A stretch of 64,000 bases of DNA from Marinomonas sp. IMCC 4694 (GCF_008122525.1 NZ_VSRV01000001.1:3348001-3412000), one strand, 5' to 3'; shown: positions 1 to 9,502, numbered from the stretch's first letter. The notes: generated by a model not told the origin, from the sequence alone. Translations and numbers: made by a program.

Positions 1-1197
1 AAAGACGTCGACACAAGCCTAAACACTGTTCAGCAAGCTCAATTAGCACAAACAAAAATACGGGTGCTCATCCGCCAGCTGGAAGATATCGTAAAAGCGG
101 GCAGCCTAGACATTCAGACCAACGCAAAAGTAACTCAACAACAGACGCTTTTGGCTTTTTCAGGGTTTGTCATTCTGATGATTTTAACTACGATACTTGT
201 CCATATATTTCAAAATAACGTCGTTGTAAAGAGCGCAAAAGAACTGTACACCGCGGTTAAAGAGCTGGTAGAGCACCAAAATATTCATACTCTAAAGGTA
301 GGTAATAATAAAAATGAGCTGTCTGACGTGGCGCATTATTTAAACCGCTATTTGGAGCAAATCGCCGTTCAACGACAACAAAGAGACACCGAGTTAAGTA
401 ATATTTCAGTCTCGCTTAACGACATGCTTAATGCCTTCAGCCAAGTTCACGAACTGAGCACTGCTTCGAATAGAGAGCTTGATCATACCCTTGATAGATC
501 AAAGCAAATTGAAGTGCTCGCTAACAAGGCAGAAGTAAGAGCACGTGAAGTAGAAACTTATGCCCGAGAAACCAATATCGCCATGACTTACAGTGTTGAG
601 CAAGCCGCCTCTTTGGATCTTGCCAACCAAACCACCATAGATCGTTTGATTCATAGCCAAAGCGCCTTGTTGAACTTAGAAAGCTCTGTGTCCAGCGCCT
701 CTTCTATTGTGGGAGGTATAAAAGACATATCCGAGCAAACCAATTTACTCGCTCTAAACGCCGCCATTGAAGCCGCGCGCGCTGGGGAACACGGTCGAGG
801 ATTCGCTGTGGTCGCGTCGGAAGTCAGAAACCTATCCAGCCGCACCCAACAATCCTTAGAAGAAATCACCCACATATTTTCCCGCCTTACTTCCGCTACG
901 GGGCAACTTAAGCAAAATCTGACGCTCATCGAAAACGCGTCTACTGAACAAATAAGCCTAACCCGAGCATTAGGTGAGTCTGCACAAGACATTCTTGAGA
1001 AATCTAAGCAGTCTAGCCATTTAGCGCAAAAAGCGACTGGCTATGCCGCCGAACAAAAAATGGGGATGAATCAACTTAACCAAACGGTGGTGAAAGTAAA
1101 ACAACAGGCCAATGAATCTGAAGCCTTCATGACCAGCGTCACTCATACTATTCAGCAGAAAATCCAAGACATCACCACAACCTTGGGGATCAAATAA
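1..1197 (+). CDS. Methyl-accepting chemotaxis protein, 5' end outside window
   Basis: The reading frame is open to the left edge, so only the C-terminal part of the receptor is present; a GTG at 64 is merely an internal in-frame codon. About 30 residues after that codon a hydrophobic segment (LLAFSGFVILMILTTILVHI) is the membrane span leading into the cytoplasm. The conserved signalling hairpin follows, with the family tip EQTNLLALNAAIEAARAGE and then GRGFAVVASEVRNLS, which contacts CheA and CheW. Flanking helices carry Glu/Gln-rich stretches typical of methylation regions. The sensed ligand cannot be told because the periplasmic domain lies outside the window. A hairpin terminator follows the stop. 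Confidence 0.93.
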   Translation, partial: KDVDTSLNTVQQAQLAQTKIRVLIRQLEDIVKAGSLDIQTNAKVTQQQTLLAFSGFVILMILTTILVHIFQNNVVVKSAKELYTAVKELVEHQNIHTLKVGNNKNELSDVAHYLNRYLEQIAVQRQQRDTELSNISVSLNDMLNAFSQVHELSTASNRELDHTLDRSKQIEVLANKAEVRAREVETYARETNIAMTYSVEQAASLDLANQTTIDRLIHSQSALLNLESSVSSASSIVGGIKDISEQTNLLALNAAIEAARAGEHGRGFAVVASEVRNLSSRTQQSLEEITHIFSRLTSATGQLKQNLTLIENASTEQISLTRALGESAQDILEKSKQSSHLAQKATGYAAEQKMGMNQLNQTVVKVKQQANESEAFMTSVTHTIQQKIQDITTTLGIK

Positions 1198-1240
1198 CCC
1201 GTTGTTGTAAAAGCAAAAGCAAAAGCACAACTACAGACAC

Positions 1241-1267
1241 AAAAAATCCAGCCGAAGCTGGATTTTT
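1241..1267. terminator. Bidirectional rho-independent terminator
   Basis: An AATCCAGC/GCTGGATT stem with a CGAA loop is flanked by A and T runs. It lies between the converging chemotaxis receptor gene and serA and can serve both. The same stem-loop recurs at 51311-51330 after rph. Confidence 0.8.
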
Positions 1268-1310
1268 ATGATCAAGACCTAGGCCATGAATCCATTAAAA
1301 CGTTAAGTGT

Positions 1311-2540
1311 CTAAAACAAAACACGCGCTTTCACAGTGCCTTCTACTTCGCGTACTTTTTCAAGTGCAAGCTCGCCTTCTTCCGCGTCAACGTCCATCAC
1401 CATGTAACCTAACTTCTCCGTGGTACGAAGGTATTGACCAGTGATGTTAATATTGTGCTCAGAGAAAATAGCGTTGATTTTAGACAACACACCAGGGCGG
1501 TTTTCATGGATGTGAAGAATACGATGATTGTCAGCTTGTGCCGGCAAAGCCACTTCTGGGAAGTTAACCGCGGCGGTTGTGGTGCCTACATCCGAGTATT
1601 TAATCAATTTTTCAGCCACTTCAACGCCAATGTTTTCTTGCGCTTCCATGGTGCTGCCGCCAATGTGAGGCGTTAGAATCACATTATCCAAGCCACGTAA
1701 TGGCGAGATAAACTCTTCGTCGTTACCTTTTGGCTCAACAGGGAAAACATCTACCGCAGCGCCACCTAAATCTCCCGACTTAAGCGCTTCTGCCACGGCA
1801 TCTAAATCCGCAACAGTACCGCGCGATGCGTTAATGAAGATAGAGCCCTTCTTCATTTGAGACACTTCTTTCGCACCGATCATCAACTTAGTTGAATGAG
1901 TTTCCGGCACATGCAAACTGATAATATCACTGGTAGAAAGTAATTCTTTTAGACTCTTGATCTGGCGCGCATTCCCTAATGGCAACTTTGTTACTATGTC
2001 GTAAAAACATACTTCCATGCCTAACGATTCAGCCAATACACTGAGCTGTGTACCTATGCTGCCGTAACCAATAATACCTAAACGCTTACCGCGTGTTTCA
2101 AAAGACCCTGCAGCCGATTTGATCCAACCACCACGATGACAAGCGGCGTTTTTCGCGGGAATACCGCGAAGTAATAAGATCAATTGACCAAGCACAAGTT
2201 CAGCCACGCTGCGGGTGTTTGAGTAAGGGGCATTGAAGACAACAATGCCTTTCTCACTCGCGGCATCGAGATCAACTTGATTTGTACCAATACAGAAACA
2301 ACCAATGGCAACCAATCGATTGGCGTGTTCTAACACGTTTGCCGTTAGCTGAGTGCGGGATCGAATACCGATAAAATGCGCATCGGCGATTTTCTCGATC
2401 AACTCATCTTCCGCCAAGGCGGTTTTATGGTACTCAATGTTGCTGTAACCGGCTTCTTGCAAGGCATCCAATGCTGATTGATGAACGCCTTCTAATAACA
2501 AGATTTTAATTTTGTCTTTGTCTAGAGAGTTATTACTCAT
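1311..2540 (-). CDS. serA: D-3-phosphoglycerate dehydrogenase
   Basis: This enzyme oxidises 3-phosphoglycerate to 3-phosphohydroxypyruvate with NAD, the first step of serine synthesis. The 409-residue length matches the E. coli enzyme (410). The N-terminal half holds the substrate domain, followed by the nucleotide-binding motif LGIIGYGSIGTQ. Conserved stretches INASRGTVADLDA and LTPHIGGSTMEAQ carry the catalytic Arg and His of the 2-hydroxyacid dehydrogenase family. The last 80 residues (RILHIHENRPGVLSKINAIF onward) are an ACT domain, which in this family binds serine for feedback inhibition. The gene is apparently monocistronic and converges on the receptor gene across a shared terminator. 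Confidence 0.97.
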   Translation of the reverse strand: MSNNSLDKDKIKILLLEGVHQSALDALQEAGYSNIEYHKTALAEDELIEKIADAHFIGIRSRTQLTANVLEHANRLVAIGCFCIGTNQVDLDAASEKGIVVFNAPYSNTRSVAELVLGQLILLLRGIPAKNAACHRGGWIKSAAGSFETRGKRLGIIGYGSIGTQLSVLAESLGMEVCFYDIVTKLPLGNARQIKSLKELLSTSDIISLHVPETHSTKLMIGAKEVSQMKKGSIFINASRGTVADLDAVAEALKSGDLGGAAVDVFPVEPKGNDEEFISPLRGLDNVILTPHIGGSTMEAQENIGVEVAEKLIKYSDVGTTTAAVNFPEVALPAQADNHRILHIHENRPGVLSKINAIFSEHNINITGQYLRTTEKLGYMVMDVDAEEGELALEKVREVEGTVKARVLF

Positions 2541-2695
2541 GGCTCGATTGACTTCTCTGTTTTATGGTGGGGGAAAAAGTACATCTATATTAACACAAAA
2601 TGATGCTCAACCTAACGCCAGCAAAGGAATGTCATTCATTATGACAGGAGCAAAACTCATAACAAACGCTAGGGTAATTCATCTATTGTGGGCAC

Positions 2696-3799
2696 TCAAC
2701 ACGAGACCCTACGTTGTAAATACACGCCTGTTTCCACATGATGCGTATACGGGAACTGATCAAACATGGCATAACGAACCACATCATGCGTGCTTGATAA
2801 CGCTTCTAAGTTGGCTTTTAAGGTTTCTGGGTTGCAGGAAATATACAAGATAGCGTCGATTTTACGCACTAGCTCTACCGTCGCATCGTCTAATCCTGCC
2901 CGTGGCGGATCGACCAATACCACAGACGGCGACAACTCACTCACACCCGCTTGCAGCAAACTCTTTGGCAATTCAGTATCCCCATTCAGCGCTGCCGATA
3001 CATCTTCACTGGCCATTTTCACCACTTGGACATTATCCATGCCATTCATGGCGATATTAAGTTGCGCTGAGTTTACCGAAACTTTCGATATTTCTGTTGC
3101 CACAACGCGATCAAATTGACGCGCCAAAGGAATGGAAAAATTGCCGTTCCCGCAATACATTTCCAGCAAATCACCAGAAGCGTCTTTTGTCACGTCCAAC
3201 GCCCATTCGAGCATTTTTTCACTGATGCCCGCGTTAGGCTGAGTGAAGCTATTTTCGACTTGTTGATAATGAAATTTTTGACCGTGAACGGTGAGAGTTT
3301 CCATGACAAAGTCACGGGTTAAAATTTGCTTTTTCTTTCGGCTACGGCCAATGAAATGACACACCGGAAAAGCTTTATTTAATGCTTGCGCCGCCGCGTT
3401 CCATTCGTCATCGATGGGCTTGTGGTACAGCAGACTAATAAGGGCTTCGCCAGTGGTGGTGGTTAAAAAATCCACCTGAAAGAGCTTATGGCGCAAGATC
3501 GGGTTATCGCGCACCGCGTCGAGTAGTTGTGGCATCAGCTCATTAATCAAGGTTGACGCGGCTAAAAATTGATCGGTACGGATCGGAGTTCTAGGGTCAG
3601 CTGAATCAAACATGGCGTAAAATAAGTCATCGCCATCATGCCAGATACGAAACTCAGCGCGCATACGGTAATAGGACGGCTCACTCGCATACACTTCCAT
3701 CTCAGGCAATGACAAGGTTGCCATCAATTTGGCAAGGTCAGACTGCTTGTCGCGCAGCTGCTTTTCATACATTTCTGGTTGGATTTGATCCGGTCTCAT
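2696..3799 (-). CDS. trmA: tRNA (uracil-5-)-methyltransferase TrmA
   Basis: TrmA makes ribothymidine at position 54 of tRNA using SAM. I placed the start at the ATG giving MRPDQIQPEMYEKQL, because this gives 367 residues (E. coli 366) and aligns with the family N-terminus. The longer frame to 3853 adds 18 unlikely residues. The SAM-binding motif LLEMYCGNGNFSIPLA, the DPPRAGLD motif and the motif YISCNPETLKANL with the nucleophilic Cys are all present. There is no Fe-S cysteine cluster, which separates it from the paralogues RlmC and RlmD. It stands alone between serA and the mtnN operon. Confidence 0.96.
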   Translation of the reverse strand: MRPDQIQPEMYEKQLRDKQSDLAKLMATLSLPEMEVYASEPSYYRMRAEFRIWHDGDDLFYAMFDSADPRTPIRTDQFLAASTLINELMPQLLDAVRDNPILRHKLFQVDFLTTTTGEALISLLYHKPIDDEWNAAAQALNKAFPVCHFIGRSRKKKQILTRDFVMETLTVHGQKFHYQQVENSFTQPNAGISEKMLEWALDVTKDASGDLLEMYCGNGNFSIPLARQFDRVVATEISKVSVNSAQLNIAMNGMDNVQVVKMASEDVSAALNGDTELPKSLLQAGVSELSPSVVLVDPPRAGLDDATVELVRKIDAILYISCNPETLKANLEALSSTHDVVRYAMFDQFPYTHHVETGVYLQRRVSC

Positions 3800-3942
3800 G
3801 ACGTATTCTCTTGGGAGCGATAGATTGGTACTGATAAAAGCCGATGTGATCAATACACATTAATCAGTATCTGGCGTCGCATTATACGAGTTCCCTACCG
3901 ACAAATCTAATACGCACACGCAAATCGAAACAGGATAGCTCG

Positions 3943-4944
3943 TTAATTGACATACTCGGGGCCAAGCAAAATCACCAACGACAAAGTAAGTGAAAATTTA
4001 CCAGCATAATCGTCTTCTGCGTCGTGGGTATATTGTGGTTTCACTTGACCAATTAGCCATTTTTTGTACAGCAAACGCTCGTATTGTATGTTGTATAGAA
4101 AACTGTCTGGCTCGAGTGAATACGCGCCAGATTGCAAAAAACTTAATTGATAGGCAAGGCGGTTTTTATCATCGAGCCGATGCTGAATAATAAGGTTTTC
4201 ACGCCCGTAAAACAGCCCTTCCTTATCGAGCCAAGTGACGCCAAAATCGGTACTGTAGTTCAAATTAGGCCGCGCCGTGTAGCTCAATCCCACGCCGTAA
4301 CGCGCCCCAACCCCTTTGGAATAATAAGCAAACACTTCTTGATTCTGTCGCCAGTGCCATGGCCCTTGCTCTTCTTCTTGCTTAAAACGAAGTCGTAAAA
4401 ATGGATCCAGAGGAAAATTGACCCTTACCCCGGCATCCACATCCAAACCAAGATCTTCCTTAATGTAACGAACGGCGGTCGTAATACTCGATTGCAGCGC
4501 CGAATCCACGACGCCCTGCTGCTGCTGAGATTCCCCTTGCAGACTTTCAGGCGCCAACGAGCTTGCTTCAGACTCGATCACCAAACGTAATCGATCTTGG
4601 GTATTCGGCAGCTTTAGTTGCGCGTTAAAATCAAAGAAACTGGCTCTGGCACCGTCTCCTAATACCGAGCCAAAACGAACATTAAAACGACTGTTTAAAT
4701 AGCGTTCGGGTGGGGGCGAACTGGACTCACCCGACAAAAAGACGTCGATATTCGTGGCCCAACTGCCTATCGTTTTAGACATATCTTCGTGGGAGGTTAG
4801 CCACCACGACGCATCGTCTGTAATTAAATCACGCTGCTCTTCACGTAAGCCTTGCGCTGAAACAGTATCTGGCGCCGCCAAAACAGGTAAAGAACAACAA
4901 GCAAGAACACAGACCACTCCCCATTGCTCTTGTCGTCGCACCAT
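3943..4944 (-). CDS. Predicted outer-membrane beta-barrel protein of unknown function
   Basis: The 333-residue product begins with a basic stretch and a hydrophobic run ending in VLAAPD, consistent with a signal peptide. The rest is rich in alternating polar/hydrophobic strands with Tyr and Phe (GVGARYGVGLSYTARP, LAYQLSFLQSGAYSL, FSLTLSLVILLG), as in an outer-membrane barrel. No named family is recognised. It is the last gene of the luxP-like/luxQ-like/mtnN operon: its ATG lies 3 nt after the mtnN stop, with AAGGAT about 10 nt upstream. A role tied to MtnN or the sensor pair is possible only from context. Confidence 0.75.
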   Translation of the reverse strand: MVRRQEQWGVVCVLACCSLPVLAAPDTVSAQGLREEQRDLITDDASWWLTSHEDMSKTIGSWATNIDVFLSGESSSPPPERYLNSRFNVRFGSVLGDGARASFFDFNAQLKLPNTQDRLRLVIESEASSLAPESLQGESQQQQGVVDSALQSSITTAVRYIKEDLGLDVDAGVRVNFPLDPFLRLRFKQEEEQGPWHWRQNQEVFAYYSKGVGARYGVGLSYTARPNLNYSTDFGVTWLDKEGLFYGRENLIIQHRLDDKNRLAYQLSFLQSGAYSLEPDSFLYNIQYERLLYKKWLIGQVKPQYTHDAEDDYAGKFSLTLSLVILLGPEYVN

Positions 4945-4947
4945 GCG

Positions 4948-5643
4948 CTAGTTATCCTTGAGCATTTGCTGAATCATCAATGACGAGTTTTCAGCCGCCA
5001 CGGAGAGATACTCTTCGAAGCTTTGAGGTGACGCTTTACCGGCAATATCAGACAAAGACCGAACAATCACAAACGGCGTTTCAAATTTAAAACACACCTG
5101 CGCCACCGCCGCCGCTTCCATTTCCACCGCGAGCAACGCCGGAAACGTCACACGCACCGTTTCCACTCGAACCGGGTCGTTCATAAAACTGTCACCCGTG
5201 CCAATCAATCCCGTTTTCGCTTGTACTTTGGCTACCGTTTTTACCGCGTCCTTGGCTTTTTGAACCAGACCCGCATCCGCCACAAATGTCGCAGGCATAT
5301 TCGGAACTTGACCCATCACATAACCAAACGCCGTCACGTCAACATCGTGGTGCAGCACTTCATCGGAGATCACCACATCACCCACATTTAAGTCGGTATC
5401 ATAGCCGCCAGCCGAGCCGATATTAATCACATAGTCGGGGGTAAATTGCGACAGTAACAAGGTCGTCGATACCGCCGCATTGACTTTACCAATGCCCGAT
5501 TTCAGCAACACCACGTCTTTACCTTCAAACTGTCCCACGTAAAACTCACAGCCCGCGATCGTTTGCTCACGCACTTGTGTCATCCACGCCTTAATGACGG
5601 CAACTTCTTCGTCCATGGCTCCGATCAGTCCGATTACGCTCAT
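4948..5643 (-). CDS. mtnN: 5'-methylthioadenosine/S-adenosylhomocysteine nucleosidase
   Basis: MtnN (Pfs) cleaves methylthioadenosine and S-adenosylhomocysteine to adenine plus the thioribose sugar. Its product S-ribosylhomocysteine is the substrate of LuxS for autoinducer-2. The 231-residue length is normal. Diagnostic motifs are GAMDEEV at the N-terminus (catalytic Glu), SGIGKVNAA, GSAGGYDTDLNVGDVVI, VEMEAAAVAQVC and SLSDIA with the catalytic Asp. TAGGAG precedes the ATG. It lies 20 nt behind the luxQ-like gene and 3 nt before an outer-membrane protein gene, so it is probably transcribed with the LuxPQ-like sensor. Confidence 0.97.
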   Translation of the reverse strand: MSVIGLIGAMDEEVAVIKAWMTQVREQTIAGCEFYVGQFEGKDVVLLKSGIGKVNAAVSTTLLLSQFTPDYVINIGSAGGYDTDLNVGDVVISDEVLHHDVDVTAFGYVMGQVPNMPATFVADAGLVQKAKDAVKTVAKVQAKTGLIGTGDSFMNDPVRVETVRVTFPALLAVEMEAAAVAQVCFKFETPFVIVRSLSDIAGKASPQSFEEYLSVAAENSSLMIQQMLKDN

Positions 5644-5663
5644 GTATTGCTCCTAAAATCTGG

Positions 5664-8255
5664 TTAGTCGTTTAATGGTGATAATAGTGATTGAGTAAAA
5701 CGCTGTATTTGTTCGCTCGAATACGGCATGTTCATCTCAAAAAGAGTGACATTATCTGGCATTTCAGGCCATTTTTGCAGCGAAAAAAAACGCACTTTAG
5801 GGAAGTCCGCCTGAATTAACCGCAAACGATCCGCAGGTTGAGGCTCCAACAGTACCACGATCACTTCAGTGCGATAGGACAATACGGCGTCATAGTTGTG
5901 CAGATCCGCCAGCCATTGTGTGGCGACGTGGTATTTTTCAAGTGCCGTAAACCAAATAGCTTTACTGACTCGGCTGCCCCCAACCATTAGCCAAGCGGCT
6001 TGTTGCTCATGCGTATAAGTAAATTCGATGGGCGATAATGCACAAGCTTTGAGCAACACTTGATGCAGATTATAATCAAAAAAGCACCCTCGCAGCGTAA
6101 ATACGCTTGAGTCTGGTTCCGCAAGCGACGTTTGATTAAGCCAAACAATCGGCAAATGATCTCGCTGCTGCTTGAGTTTAAGCACTTGTGTCATGTCCTG
6201 TTGTGCCTCTATCTCGTGATCGCAACCAATGAGCACTGCGTCATACTTAATGAGGGTGTTAGATTGCGTAAAAAAACGATTGGTCGACGCATAGGTTTTG
6301 ACACTCACCCCCAGTCGTTTAAGTGTTTCTTCTATAACATCGCTGTAAGGATAGTCGTTTACCACCCAAGCGACGACTTGATCAGCCATCAACTCACACG
6401 GTGACTCACACGGCAACGCCGAAGACAGGATTGGCTTAATCACAAGATTCAGCTGTAGCGCATTGTTTTGTAATGTTTTTTGCTGTCCGTTTAATGACTC
6501 AAGTAAGGTTCGCACCATCCAAGCAAAAAGAGGCCTAGACGCCATGTCATTCGTCACGACAATGTCCAATTCGTCGCCGTCAAAATGCATGGTTAAATGA
6601 CGTTCAGCCATATCATTGGACATCGCCATCATTAATAACACACGAACTAACGCGCTGATGCTCGCGCTGGACGCCACTAATGTCTGCCCCGTTGCCACAG
6701 AGCAATCCAGCTGCACCCTGTTCGCTTCTTCGCCCATTGCGGCCATAACACGCTCACTTTCTTGGCGTAAAATCGCACCTATCGGCACACCGCTCCCGTC
6801 ATTTTGCTCATTAGCGATGTCTTCAAACACCGATAGTAACAAGGTGAGCCAGCCTTGCAGGCGGCCGGAGTGAATAACATGAGGCCATTGTGCAAGATAC
6901 CTAAGCTCATTCAGCATCGCTTCGGTGTCGACCCTTTTCATCACCGACGAAGACAACGGCTGCAGCTGCTTAAGTTGCCACGTTAGGCTAGTCTCCTGTG
7001 TTATATTACGACCAACAAACAAAACGCTGCGGAAGTTTTTTTCATTTTTAAACGAGTACGCTTGCCACTGATAAATGCGACCCAGTGCATTTATAGTGAG
7101 GTTAAATACCACACCAACATCGCCCTTCAAAGCATCTTGAATGGCTTGATGACAAGAAATTGGCATGAAATCAAACAAGGTTCGAGCTTTAGCATAATCA
7201 GGAAAGAGATGTTGTGCATCGGTGTTCATCAACTCTATTTCTGCGACTTCATTGCAAAACATAATGGCACTGTGTGTGGACTCTGACAGTAATGAAAAAC
7301 GTTGCTCTTTGGTCCGAATAGAAGATAAATAATGATGGCTTTGCTGTTGGATCGGTTGCCACTCGCGGTACAGCGGCACACTGCTGTCATGTTTAAATGC
7401 CATGGTTTCAAGGGGCTGAAAGATTAAGAGTCGAATGTAACGAGAAAGTAGCCAATAAAAGCCCAGCAGTAAGCAGGCAATGGTCAAAATGAGTGGCATT
7501 GCATTAAACAAAAACACAGAGGACACCGAGTGCACTTGACTAATGTCCAGCTGTAAATCGCCCTGAATAGCAGACACCAAAGGCAAGCTCGATGTTAATA
7601 GCGCTCCAGAGACATCAACACCCGCTTTTTGCTCTTTCAGCAGCACACTCTTATGAGTTTTATCATAAATTTGCACAGTACTAACCTGCGCGCTGGATAA
7701 CATTTCGTTGGCTAAGGTTAAATTGTCATTGAGCGAAATAAAGCCATACAAAAAGCCGAGACTTTTTTGCTCGATGGATAACAGCTTGGTTTTTACCATC
7801 AACAAAGTGGCACCATCTTGAGTCACTACCGAGGTCCATCGATTGAATAAACCAAACTTCAAAACGGAACGAAAATCAATCGTTGTAAACAAACGCGCCC
7901 TAGGATCCGTAGACTGAGTGCCGTTTGCCCATTCAATAAAAAAGAAATCCAAGCCACCAAAAAGCAACACCTCATGCTGACTGAACAAAACATCCAGCTC
8001 CCTACCCGCTACAGAATGGCTCGACGAAAGGTTCTGACCAATAAATTTCATTTCATCTTCAGCGCGAGCTAGATACCCATTTAAAGACTGCTGCACCACT
8101 TGGTGTTTTAAAAGGATGTTTTTCTGCAGCGCCAGCGTATTCTGCGCCTGCGTAAAATACAGGATGGCTAAAGCAATCGCCGCAAACGCCACGCACAATA
8201 GAATGATGAGTGTGTGCAACACACGACGCTGCAAACTCACCGTTGCTAAGGCCAT
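5664..8255 (-). CDS. LuxQ-like hybrid sensor protein with degenerate kinase and receiver domains
   Basis: The 863-residue protein has an N-terminal membrane span (residues about 12-34), a periplasmic domain of about 210 residues, a second span (FLFNAMPLILTIACLLLGFYWLL) and a PAS-like domain. A region follows in the place of a histidine kinase. No H-box His-Glu/Asp-x-x-x-Pro and no DxGxG ATP-lid motif are visible. Two receiver-like repeats end the protein; in the first, the stretch YDAVLIGCD has Gly where the phospho-Asp should be. The layout and the partner gene (luxP-like, overlapping by 10 nt) indicate the LuxQ family. The frame is uninterrupted across 2.6 kb, so the protein seems maintained although catalytically unorthodox. 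Weak annotation as an ordinary hybrid kinase is the alternative. Confidence 0.8.
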   Translation of the reverse strand: MALATVSLQRRVLHTLIILLCVAFAAIALAILYFTQAQNTLALQKNILLKHQVVQQSLNGYLARAEDEMKFIGQNLSSSHSVAGRELDVLFSQHEVLLFGGLDFFFIEWANGTQSTDPRARLFTTIDFRSVLKFGLFNRWTSVVTQDGATLLMVKTKLLSIEQKSLGFLYGFISLNDNLTLANEMLSSAQVSTVQIYDKTHKSVLLKEQKAGVDVSGALLTSSLPLVSAIQGDLQLDISQVHSVSSVFLFNAMPLILTIACLLLGFYWLLSRYIRLLIFQPLETMAFKHDSSVPLYREWQPIQQQSHHYLSSIRTKEQRFSLLSESTHSAIMFCNEVAEIELMNTDAQHLFPDYAKARTLFDFMPISCHQAIQDALKGDVGVVFNLTINALGRIYQWQAYSFKNEKNFRSVLFVGRNITQETSLTWQLKQLQPLSSSVMKRVDTEAMLNELRYLAQWPHVIHSGRLQGWLTLLLSVFEDIANEQNDGSGVPIGAILRQESERVMAAMGEEANRVQLDCSVATGQTLVASSASISALVRVLLMMAMSNDMAERHLTMHFDGDELDIVVTNDMASRPLFAWMVRTLLESLNGQQKTLQNNALQLNLVIKPILSSALPCESPCELMADQVVAWVVNDYPYSDVIEETLKRLGVSVKTYASTNRFFTQSNTLIKYDAVLIGCDHEIEAQQDMTQVLKLKQQRDHLPIVWLNQTSLAEPDSSVFTLRGCFFDYNLHQVLLKACALSPIEFTYTHEQQAAWLMVGGSRVSKAIWFTALEKYHVATQWLADLHNYDAVLSYRTEVIVVLLEPQPADRLRLIQADFPKVRFFSLQKWPEMPDNVTLFEMNMPYSSEQIQRFTQSLLSPLND

Positions 8256-9346
8256 AATTGCACCGAATAATGATAGGCCTGCTGGACCATTAACCGCACA
8301 CTTTCCACATCCAACTCAGCGGGCATGAGCTTCGTATCGGCCACATAGAGATTTGGCCTGTTTCGTCCTTCAAGATCCAACTTAATGGCTTCTGCCAATG
8401 CAATGGCTAGGTCATCTTTCATGAAAAGCACACTGACCTTAACACGATGCGGGCTCAAATTTGTCACACTATCTGGCGGGATTCCCCACGCATTAGTTTG
8501 CACATGTCGGTCTGAAAAGTGGGCTTGCAGCGCCGCGACAACACCGTCTGAAATATTTTGAGAACAGCTAAAAATAAAATCGGTGGGGCGCTCATTTAGC
8601 AAGACCCGAACGGCGTCAAACGCCTTGTCTGAATTGTCTGCCACGACCTGAATGCGGCTCACAGGGCGATCAAACCTTACCATTTCATCAAGAAACACAT
8701 CGCAACGCTGATTACCTAAATACCCATCAGGCAAAACCAAGGCCGATATGTCTATTCCGGCTGGTAACTGGCGATTAAGATAACTGGCCAACATGGTCGC
8801 GGCTTTTTCTTGGTCAAAACCAACATACATCAACGGTGGACGATTTACCCAATGGGTTAACGGCGAAGCGAAGTCATACAAGATCACTTTTGATTTGCCC
8901 GAACGCAAAAAACGCTCGACAAAACGACGCTGTATAACACCAAACTGAGTGATAATAATATAATCTGGCTGAGCCTCGACTATTTTAGAATAGGGCGTCA
9001 GATCCGTGCCGCGCAAAGACGTGTCACTGTAGACATCGAGCCGATAATCCACCTCTAACTCTCGCATTCGTTTTCTAAACGTGGTGAGCAGCGCTCTGTT
9101 TTCTAACGTACCCTCTTCACCAAATAACATTAAGGCAACGCGCACCGCACGCTTTTGAGTCACCCGAATAGGGTCTGGAGGGGAGTTAAGCAAGGAGGTA
9201 AACTGCTCTGCTAACGGTCCTTGCTGTGGCAGCATGCGATAAAAATCATGGCTATCCATTAGGTCCAACATCATATTCTCCGCACGTACAGACGCAGCAG
9301 AGCCTATAAAAGTAAGCCACATGACAAAAACAACAAACATTCTCAT
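8246..9346 (-). CDS. LuxP-like periplasmic sugar-binding-fold protein
   Basis: I chose the ATG giving MRMFVVFVMWLTFIGSAASVRA, a good signal peptide. The longer frame to 9379 adds 11 residues ahead of it. The mature protein is a periplasmic binding protein of the LuxP type: LMYVGFDQEKAATM, FIFSCSQNISDGVVAAL, NAWG and DDLAIALAEAIKLDLEGRNRP match the LuxP pattern in order. From memory of Vibrio harveyi LuxP, several autoinducer-2 contact residues look changed (Thr-Asp to Gln-Asn, the late Arg to Phe), while the Trp of NAWG and the Arg of NQRCD are kept. It overlaps the luxQ-like gene and presumably works with it. Its ligand may not be AI-2. Confidence 0.8.
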   Translation of the reverse strand: MRMFVVFVMWLTFIGSAASVRAENMMLDLMDSHDFYRMLPQQGPLAEQFTSLLNSPPDPIRVTQKRAVRVALMLFGEEGTLENRALLTTFRKRMRELEVDYRLDVYSDTSLRGTDLTPYSKIVEAQPDYIIITQFGVIQRRFVERFLRSGKSKVILYDFASPLTHWVNRPPLMYVGFDQEKAATMLASYLNRQLPAGIDISALVLPDGYLGNQRCDVFLDEMVRFDRPVSRIQVVADNSDKAFDAVRVLLNERPTDFIFSCSQNISDGVVAALQAHFSDRHVQTNAWGIPPDSVTNLSPHRVKVSVLFMKDDLAIALAEAIKLDLEGRNRPNLYVADTKLMPAELDVESVRLMVQQAYHYSVQLWP

Positions 9347-9470
9347 TACTGAGTCCAGCCAATGCGATAGAAAAAACATTCTACCAAACTACCGAACTTT
9401 GGCGACGATCGAAACAAGAAAATACACATCAGCGTAAATATGTCACAAAAGAAAAGACGGAATTTCAGGC

Positions 9471-9502
9471 AAAAAAAAGCTGACATAATGTCAGCTTTTT
9501 TT
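9471..9502. terminator. Terminator after tRNA-Leu
   Basis: A nine-pair stem AAGCTGACA/TGTCAGCTT with loop TAA is flanked by A and T runs. It would end the minus-strand tRNA transcript and separates it from the luxP-like gene. Confidence 0.8.

Noticed and set aside
9471..9502. Inverted repeat near tRNA-Leu considered as an attachment site
   Set aside because: It has the form of a terminator and there is no integrase nearby.
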